A stretch of DNA of 26,109 nt from the NCBI GenBank assembly GCA_033557675.1, contig JAWQRM010000229.1, forward strand, positions 1-26,109, in the 5' to 3' direction. The stretch comes from Coptodactyla brooksi (lineage: Eukaryota > Arthropoda > Insecta > Coleoptera > Scarabaeidae). The translations under genes and the position numbers were made by a program. The notes beneath the pieces were generated by a model. That model saw only the letters and a list, made by a program, of their open reading frames with translations, had not been told where the DNA came from and made no database searches. Shown one piece after another: positions 20,008 through 26,109 of this stretch (its first letter is position 1; the number at the start of each line of letters is the position of its first letter).

Positions 20008-23000
20008 GTAATCTTGCGTCACATAACCTCAAAATTCAAATCTGTCATTTATCTGTCGACAGCGCCATCTTTTTATAACGTAAGGAATTAGTAAATAAAA
20101 ATATTTAATTGAATTCGTAATCAGCACCAAGGACTTGTTTGAAACGATACCAAACACGGGTGTGTTTAGGTTATATTTAAAAAAAATTGCCCCCGGGGAG
20201 AGGGGGGCTTAAAATTTTTTTAAAAAATTTTCCACCAGGCGCGAAAATTTTTAAAAAATCCCTAGATGTTAAAAGTGTTATTTTTGAATAAAAAAAATGC
20301 AACGTAAGGATTGGGAAATATTTTTTCTTACCGAATGAGCTGATATTCCAAATATTTTAAATCGAAATTAGGTATTGAATTTTCGGTTTTTAATATTGCA
20401 TTGGAATTTTGTTATTATTTATTATTTATATGTTATTAAGTATTATTTTTATTCATTTTTCAATAATATTTTATAAGAAATGTCCTATAGAATACAATAT
20501 TTAAATAAAAAAAAAGTTGCAGGAAATATTAAATTTCTTGTCTTTTCAATACACAAACGTATATTAAGCTTTCTGCAAGCAAAATGTCTTTATGTACGTG
20601 GGATATACAAATTTAGTCCTTATGGACATATTACATATGGCCTCTTCCCATATTTTAATAATTAGCCGCCTTTTTTGCATATTTTTCCTTAACTGCATTA
20701 ATACTATTACAAAGTATTATTTTTATTAATTTTCCAATAACTATCACTCCTCTAGACTTCTATTTTCAGTACATCTTGAAATAGTAAACGTATTTTTATT
20801 CAATTTTCAATAATGATTTATAAAAAAAATGTTTTTCTATATTTCATCAACTGCATAAATAAAAGTATTATTTTTATTCACTTTTCAATAATATTCTATA
20901 AGAAAAGTCCTGTAGAATACAGTATTTAAACAAAAAAAAATCTAAGGAAATAATATGTTTCTTGTGTTTTAGTGCACAAATATGTATTAAGCTTTCTGCA
21001 AGCAAAATTAATCTTTATGTACATTTGTATACAAATTTAGTCCTTACGGATATATTACATATGGCTTCTTCATATATTTTAATAATTATCCGCCTTTTTT
21101 GCATATTTTTCCTTAACTGCATTAATACTATTACAAAGTATTATTTTTATTAATTTTCTAATAACTATCACTCCTCTAGACTTCTATTTTCAGTACGTCT
21201 TGAATTAATAAAAGTATTATTTTTATTAAATTTTCAACAATACTCAAGTCTAAGAAAATAATATATTTCTTGTCTTTTTAGCGCACAAATATGTTTTAAG
21301 CTTTCTGCAAGCAAAATTAGTCGTTATGTATATGGGATATACAAATTTAGTCCTTATGGAGATATTACATATGACTTCTTTACATATTTTAATAATTATC
21401 CGCCTTTTTTGCATATTTTTCCTTAACTGCATTAATACTATTACAAAGTATTATTTTTATTAATTTTCCAATAACTATTACCTCTCCTAGACTCCTATTT
21501 TCAGTATATCTTGAATTAATAAAAGTATAAATTATTTTTTATTCAGTTTTCAATAATTTATTAACAAAAACAAACCTTGGTTTGTATATTTTTCATCAAC
21601 TATATAAATAAAAGTATATATTTTTAAATATAAATATATTTTTAAAGGATTGGAATTTACCCAAATCTCGTAAATTTATTATAAATTTACAATTCGTTAA
21701 CGAATGCTTTATTGTATTATTATTTTTATTATTTATGTATTTAATTTGCAACCAGCACCAATGAATTATTTGAAACGATACCAAACATGAGCGTGATTAA
21801 ATAATATTAAGAAAAATAGACCCCTAGGGGCGAGGGGGGTTTAAAAGAATTTTGAAAATTTTTCAACTGGCCGTGAAAATTTTTTAAAAATCCCTAGATG
21901 TTAAAAGTGTTATTTTGGAATAAAAAGAATCAAAATCTCACAGTATAAATTGTAAAGCAATTTTTTTTTAATTTTTTTAAATTTGTCAACAGGTGAAAAT
22001 TTTTAAAAAATTCCTAATTATTTTGGAATAAAAAAATCGCAAGGTAAGGATTGATTATGGACTATGCAATTTATCGGATATTCCGGTTATTTTAAATTGA
22101 AATTTGGGCTTCTATGGTATCGAATTTTACGGTTTTTAATAATCCGTTGGAATTTTGATAATTGAGAGTTTCTAAATTTATTATAAATTTACAATTTGTT
22201 AACGAATACTTTATTGTATTATTTTTTGATTAAATTTGTAATCAGCACCATCGAATTAGTCGAAACAATACCAAATATGGGTGTTTAGATAATATTTAAA
22301 TAATTATTAGATAATTAAATAATCAATTTGTTAACGAATACATATTTATATTTTTTTTATTAATAAATTTGTAACCAGCACCAACGAATTATTTGAAACG
22401 ATACCAAACACGGGTGCGTTTCGGTTATATTTAAAAAAGTGGACCCCCAGGGGGGAAGGGGGGTTTAAAAAAATTTTAAAAATTTTTCAACCGGTCGTAA
22501 AAATTTTTAAAAAATCCCTAGATGTTAAAAGTACTGTTTTGGAATAAAAAAAAATCGCGAGGTGAAGATTGGAAAGGATAGATGATGGGTCTTGCAATTT
22601 ATCCAATATTTTAAATCGAAATTAGGGCTTGTACGGTATCGAATTTTACGGTTTATAATAATCCATTGGAATTTTGCTAATTGAGAGATTCTAAATTTAT
22701 GTTAAATGTATAATTTGTTAACGAATGCTTTATTGCATTATTTATTTTTTTTTTGATTAAATTTGTATCCAGCACCAACGAATTATTTGGAACGATACCA
22801 AATATGGGTGTTTAGATAATATTTAAATAATTATTAGGTAATTAAATATTCAATTTGTTAACGAATACATATTTATATTTTTTTTATTAATAAATTTGTA
22901 ACCAGCACCAACGAATTATTTGAAACGATACCAAACACGGGTGCGTTTCGGTTATATTTAAAAAAGTGGACCCCCAGGGGGGAAGGGGGGTTTAAAAAAA

Positions 23001-24592
23001 TTTTTAAAATTTTTCAACCGGTCGTAAAATTTTTTAAAAAATCCCTAGATGCTGAAAGTATTGTTTTGGAATAAAAAAAAATTGCGAGGTAAGGATTGGA
23101 AAGGATTAACGATGGGTCTTCCAATTTCTCGGATATTCAGGATATTTTAAATCGAAATTAGGGCTTGTTTAGTATCGAATTTTACGGTTTTTAATGTTGC
23201 ATTGGAATTTTGCTAATTGAAAGTTCTTAAATTTATTATAAATTCATAATTTGTTAGCGAATGCTATATTAGATAATAATTAAATTTTAATTTTAATTAA
23301 ATTTCCAATTTGTTAACGAATACATATTTATATTTTTTGATTAATAAATTTGTAACCAGCACCAACGAATTATTTGAAACGATACCAAACACGGGTGCGT
23401 TTCGGTTATATTTAAAAAAGTGGACCCCCCGGGGGACGGGGGGGTTTAAAAAAATTTTAAAAATTTTTCAATAGATCGTAAAATTTTTTAAAAAATCCCT
23501 AGACGTTAAAAGTATTGTTTTGGAATAAAAAAAAAATCGCGAGGTGAAGATTGGAAAAGATTATTTGAAACGATACCAAATATGGGTGTTTAGGTAATAT
23601 AAAAAAACAGAAAAAATTAAAAAAAAATTTTAACAGGGCTTGAAAAATTTTAAAAAATCCCTGGATGCTGAAAGTATTGTTTTGGCTTTTCTCTTCCCCA
23701 CAGGCGGCCTCACCGGCGGTATAGAGGTCTGCATCACCTACCCGACGGAGTACGTGAAGACGCAGCTGCAGCTGGACGAGAAGGGAACGAAAAAGCAGTA
23801 CACCGGCATCGTGGACTGCGTGACCAAGACCATACAGAGGCACGGGTTCTTCGGCCTGTACAGGGGCCTGAGCATCTTGATTTACGGGTCGATACCGAAG
23901 GCTGGTGTGAGGTGAGGCCGTCCCGTCGGAAAGGAAAAGCACCTTTTTAACCGGCCCCGTTTAGATTCGGGGCGTTTGAATTTCTGAAGTCGCAGGTGGC
24001 GGACGAGAAGGGTAACCTGGACCCCCACCACCGGTTCTTCTGCGGCCTGGGGGCCGGGGTGTGCGAGGCGATATTCGCCGTCACGCCGATGGAAACGATA
24101 AAGGTCAAGTTCATCAACGACCAGAGGAGCCCGAACCCGAGGTTCAAGGGTTTCCTGCACGGCGTCGGGACGATCATCAGGGACGAGGGCTTCGGGGGCG
24201 TCTACAAGGGCCTCGTCCCGACGATCCTCAAGCAGGGTTCGAACCAGGCGATCCGGTTCTACGTGATAGAGTCCCTCAAGGACTGGTACAGGGGGCACGA
24301 TCCGACGGTCAAGGTGCCCAAGTACATCGTGGGGGCGTTCGGGGCTATCGCGGGCGCCTGCTCCGTGTTCGGCAACACCCCGCTGGACGTGGTCAAGACG
24401 CGGATGCAGGGCCTCGAGGCCAAGCAGTACAAGAACACCATCGACTGCATCAGGAAGATTTGGGTGAACGAGGGCCCCGCCGCCTTCTACAAGGGCACCG
24501 TGCCCCGTCTCGGCCGGGTCTGTCTCGACGTCGCCATCACGTTCATGATCTACGACAGCTTCATGGAGCTGTTCAACAAGATCTGGCCGTAG
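19902..24592 (+). CDS. sea: Mitochondrial tricarboxylate (citrate) transport protein, SLC25A1 family
   Basis: The protein exchanges mitochondrial citrate for cytosolic malate across the inner membrane, supplying acetyl units for lipid synthesis. The CDS is join(19902..20007, 23704..23911, 23965..24592), 942 bases, 313 residues, the usual length for this family. It has three carrier repeats of two membrane helices each (about residues 29-115, 126-215, 222-313). The Px[DE]xx[KR] signatures are PTEYVK (49-54), PMETIK (146-151) and PLDVVKTR (244-251). Each is followed by a GLYRG, GVYKG or AFYKG segment. Citrate-carrier hallmarks present are TEYVKTQLQLDE, KQGSNQAIRF (R202) and PRLGRVCLDVA with R286 and R289, positions tied to citrate binding in yeast and human carriers. 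The start is supported by FKNPF..PW, also found near the N-terminus of insect homologues. Codons end almost always in G or C, unlike the AT-rich introns. No frameshift or missing key residue was seen. I am confident of the subfamily; the symbol follows the Drosophila gene scheggia. Confidence 0.95.
20110..20300 (+). repeat. H: single hairpin-doublet copy in carrier intron 1
   Basis: GAAACGATACCAAACACGGG begins at 20141, followed by GTGTTTAGG. AAACAC pairs with GTGTTT, and CC pairs with GG around one bulged base. A C-run/G-run hairpin follows near 20190-20209, then TTTTTAAAAAATCCCTAGATG. This right-side copy is the closest to the left-block H copies. Confidence 0.85.
20440..21640 (+). repeat. 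T: AT-rich tandem array, block inside carrier intron 1
   Basis: Same repeat and orientation as at 15780-19429, with markers at 20654, 21078 and 21388 (spacings 424 and 310). Coding exon 1 thus lies in a ~1 kb gap in what is otherwise one array. Confidence 0.85.
21641..23690 (+). repeat. H: hairpin-doublet array with ~527-bp higher-order period
   Basis: GAAACGATACCAAA or a variant occurs at 21772, 22262, 22395, 22789, 22922, 23376 and 23567. The pairs 22262/22789, 22395/22922 and CAATTTGTTAACGAATACAT at 22324/22851 are each 527 apart. This points to tandem duplication of a block made of one truncated and one full H copy. Full copies carry GGACCCCC...GGGGGG hairpins (near 22442, 22970 and 23424). 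They then have AAATTTTTMAAYMGGTCG and ATCCCTAGATG. The last partial copy stops about 60 bases before the exon 2 acceptor. Confidence 0.85.
23704..23911 (+). CDS. sea: Citrate carrier coding exon 2
   Basis: 208 bases encoding residues 36-105 (GGLTGGIEVCITYPTEYVK... to GSIPKAGVR), with the first carrier signature. The donor is GTGAG|GTGAGG, which splits codon 105 after two bases. Confidence 0.95.
23912..23964 (+). other. Carrier intron 2 (53 bases)
   Basis: GTGAGG at 23912 to CCCCGTTTAG ending at 23964. Removal joins AG to A for Arg105 and restores VRFGAFEFL, the family sequence. It is close to the short-intron minimum in insects. Confidence 0.95.
23965..24592 (+). CDS. sea: Citrate carrier coding exon 3
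   Basis: 628 bases encoding residues 105-313, with carrier repeats 2 and 3 and the stop TAG at 24590-24592. The C-terminus is FMELFNKIWP. Confidence 0.97.
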
Positions 24593-24613
24593 GACGGTCG
24601 CTTTACGGTTTTA

Positions 24614-24619
24614 AATAAA
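24614..24619 (+). terminator. Polyadenylation signal of the carrier gene
   Basis: AATAAA 22 bases after the stop codon. A GT-rich stretch (GGGTGACGTTTGTACGTTTT, about 24641-24660) in the expected downstream position supports it. The 3' UTR would be very short. Confidence 0.8.
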
Positions 24620-24660
24620 GAAGGCGTATTTTTCTACTTAGGGTGACGTTTGTACGTTTT

Positions 24661-25000
24661 AACATTTGATTTTTTTCCTCTTTCTTTTAACATTCCAATA
24701 AGAAATGTATTACAATAATTCCTGCAAAGCACTTGTCTTTTAAACGTATTGTTTTACAAAGCTGTATTTCTATTTTTACTATTACTATTAGCTATAATTA
24801 TTCCTTTATATTTTGTTTACCGATTTTTAATTTATTTACAAATTTTATTGATCGTTGTTTGTTGGCCAAAACAAAAAATAAACTCGTATTTTTTTTTTTA
24901 TATATATATATATATACACAGAAATCGCATGAGTTTTCCTTCGTATTATAACGTAACCCTGCACCAACAGAATGTGAACTACACGATGTATATCGCACAT
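24661..25000. other. 3' flank with (TA)n, no gene recognised
   Basis: AT-rich sequence with a T-run followed by a (TA)n tract at about 24899-24916. The small open frames are low-complexity and cross the microsatellite. Confidence 0.6.
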
Positions 25001-25975
25001 GACTTTCTCTTACCTTGCCCCTGGTTTAAATGTAAAAAAAATTTCCATTCGTACCTGTCATCTAAAAATTAGTTTGCAAAAAAAAAAACAAGTTAGCTAA
25101 AAAACTAGTTAACTAAAATAAGTTAACCAAAAAATTAGTTAGCTTAAAAAAACTAGTCAGCTAAAAAATAGTTATCTGAAAAAATAGTCAGCTATAAATG
25201 GTTAGCTAAAAATAGTTAGCTAAAAATTAGCTACCTAAAAAAATAAAATTTAAAATCGACTAAAGCCGCTAAAGCGACTAAAAACCTTCAAAATCAATAA
25301 TATATAATAATAACGTATAATAACACTACACGAAAAGCATCGCCTGTTTGTAATTATGTCAATAGTTCTATTAAAACAAAAGCCACAATTACTGAAATGT
25401 CAAAATTTTGAAGTTAGGAAAGTAAAATTTCTTCAAACGTAGTAAATTCAAATAAGTAACAATATTTCTTCTAAAACAAAAGCTATAATTACTAAACTAG
25501 AAGATGTGCATCGTAAATGACTTTCTCTTACCTTGCCCCTGGTTTAAATGTAAAAAAAAAAATTGTAAAAAAAATTCCATTCGTACCTGTCATCTAACAA
25601 TTAGTTTGCCAAAAATTAGTTAGTTAAAAAACTAGTTAGCTAAAAAATAGTTAGCTAAAAAAACTAGTTAACCAAAAAATTAGTTAGCTAAAAATGGTTA
25701 GCTAAAAATTAGGTAAAAACTAGTTAGCTAAAAGATTGTTAGTTACAAAACTGGCTGAAAATGTAGTTACCCGAGAATTAGCTAAAAAATTAGCTACCTA
25801 AATGAATAAAATTTAAAATCAACTAAAACCGCTAAAGCAACTAAAACCTTCAAAATCAATACTATACGAAAAAAAACTTCCTTTTTGTAATTACATCGAT
25901 AGTTCTACTAAAACAAAAGCTATAATTACTCAAATGTCAAATAATTTTGCAGCTAGGAAAGTAAAAATTCTTCTG
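25001..25975 (+). repeat. ~518-bp tandem duplication with GTTAGCTAAAA repeats
   Basis: GACTTTCTCTTACCTTGCCC occurs at 25001 and 25519. In both copies it is followed by CTGGTTTAAATG, then CCATTCGTACCTGTCATCTA, then a degenerate run of (A)GTTAGCTAAAAAACT-like units (about 25090-25240 and 25610-25800). Both copies then have AAAATTTAAAATC and a stretch containing CTAAAACAAAAGC. TTAGCTAA within the short unit is itself palindromic. Confidence 0.85.
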
Positions 25976-25984
25976 CCTGCAGTC

Positions 25985-26006
25985 GGTGTAAATTGAAGTT
26001 TACACC
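25985..26006. repeat. 8-bp inverted repeat
   Basis: GGTGTAAA (25985-25992) and TTTACACC (25999-26006) around TTGAAG. It is a short hairpin in the last unique stretch; no function is assigned. Confidence 0.6.
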
Positions 26007-26109
26007 CTTTCGTGGGTTTCTTCCTTCGTGTTTTGGTTGGTTATCGAATGCAGTTGAATTCGAATACTATATTGTATAATGAAACTATTTATTGCATTCT
26101 GTATTGAAA

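Larger units (their letters stand above)
20008..23703 (+). other. Carrier intron 1 (3696 bases, repeat-filled)
   Basis: GT at 20008 and an acceptor TTCTCTTCCCCACAG ending at 23703. In order it holds short unique sequence, one H copy, a T block, then more H copies. No other gene was seen in it. Confidence 0.9.

Noticed and set aside
17425..21432. - strand open frames sharing ICNMSIRTKFVYPMYIKTNFACRK across array T
   Set aside because: They track the conserved DNA box of the T repeat, start and stop at different points, and lack any recognisable domain.
23882..24618. Other-frame and antisense open frames over the carrier exons
   Set aside because: These are shadows of the GC-rich coding exons; only the frame giving the carrier signatures is real.

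Overview
This looks like a piece of an insect nuclear genome. The background is AT-rich and repeat-dense, and two islands have real gene structure: GT-AG introns, GC-ending codons and a canonical polyadenylation signal. The only gene I can name is the mitochondrial tricarboxylate (citrate) carrier, SLC25A1 / Drosophila scheggia type, on the + strand. It has three coding exons, 19902-20007, 23704-23911 and 23965-24592, which join to 942 bases and a 313-residue protein. A second, unidentified gene is suggested on the - strand by one His-rich coding exon (ATG at 4740, splice donor after 4555) whose intron runs leftward out of the window. The two genes would be divergent, with about 10 kb of repeat arrays and unique islands between them.

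Layout. 1-1108: diverged ~283-bp satellite (S1). 1109-2040: unique, no gene seen. 2041-4553: repeats built on paired hairpins (family H), inside the presumed intron of the - strand gene. 4555-4740 (perhaps to 4836): His-rich exon. 4741-5365: unique 5' region with TATCGAT sites and a perfect hairpin. 5366-6692, 7175-9245, 10095-11980 and 12232-14140: arrays of a ~283-bp unit (S2). The two left blocks are on +, the two right blocks on -, so they form a large imperfect inverted repeat around a unique centre at 9246-10094. Both sides contain the same composite mobile-element fragment (X). 14141-15083: unique CpG-rich promoter-like region with a possible leader exon. 15084-19888: AT-rich intron-like stretch with tandem array T. 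19430-19901: unique sequence just upstream of the carrier start codon, with a recurring AATWCGTYTG motif. 20008-23703: first coding intron, holding more T and more H. 24593-26109: 3' flank with a ~518-bp tandem duplication and degenerate GTTAGCTAAAA repeats.

The most unusual content is in the repeats. S1, S2 and H share an 18-bp core, GTTKGGTRTCRTTTYAAA, often next to potential hairpins. S2 blocks have reproducible ends, so they look like discrete mobile units that carry tandem repeats rather than open-ended satellite. H sits in the first intron of both genes in the same sense orientation and carries two successive hairpins. Copy counts and boundaries were read by eye and are approximate.
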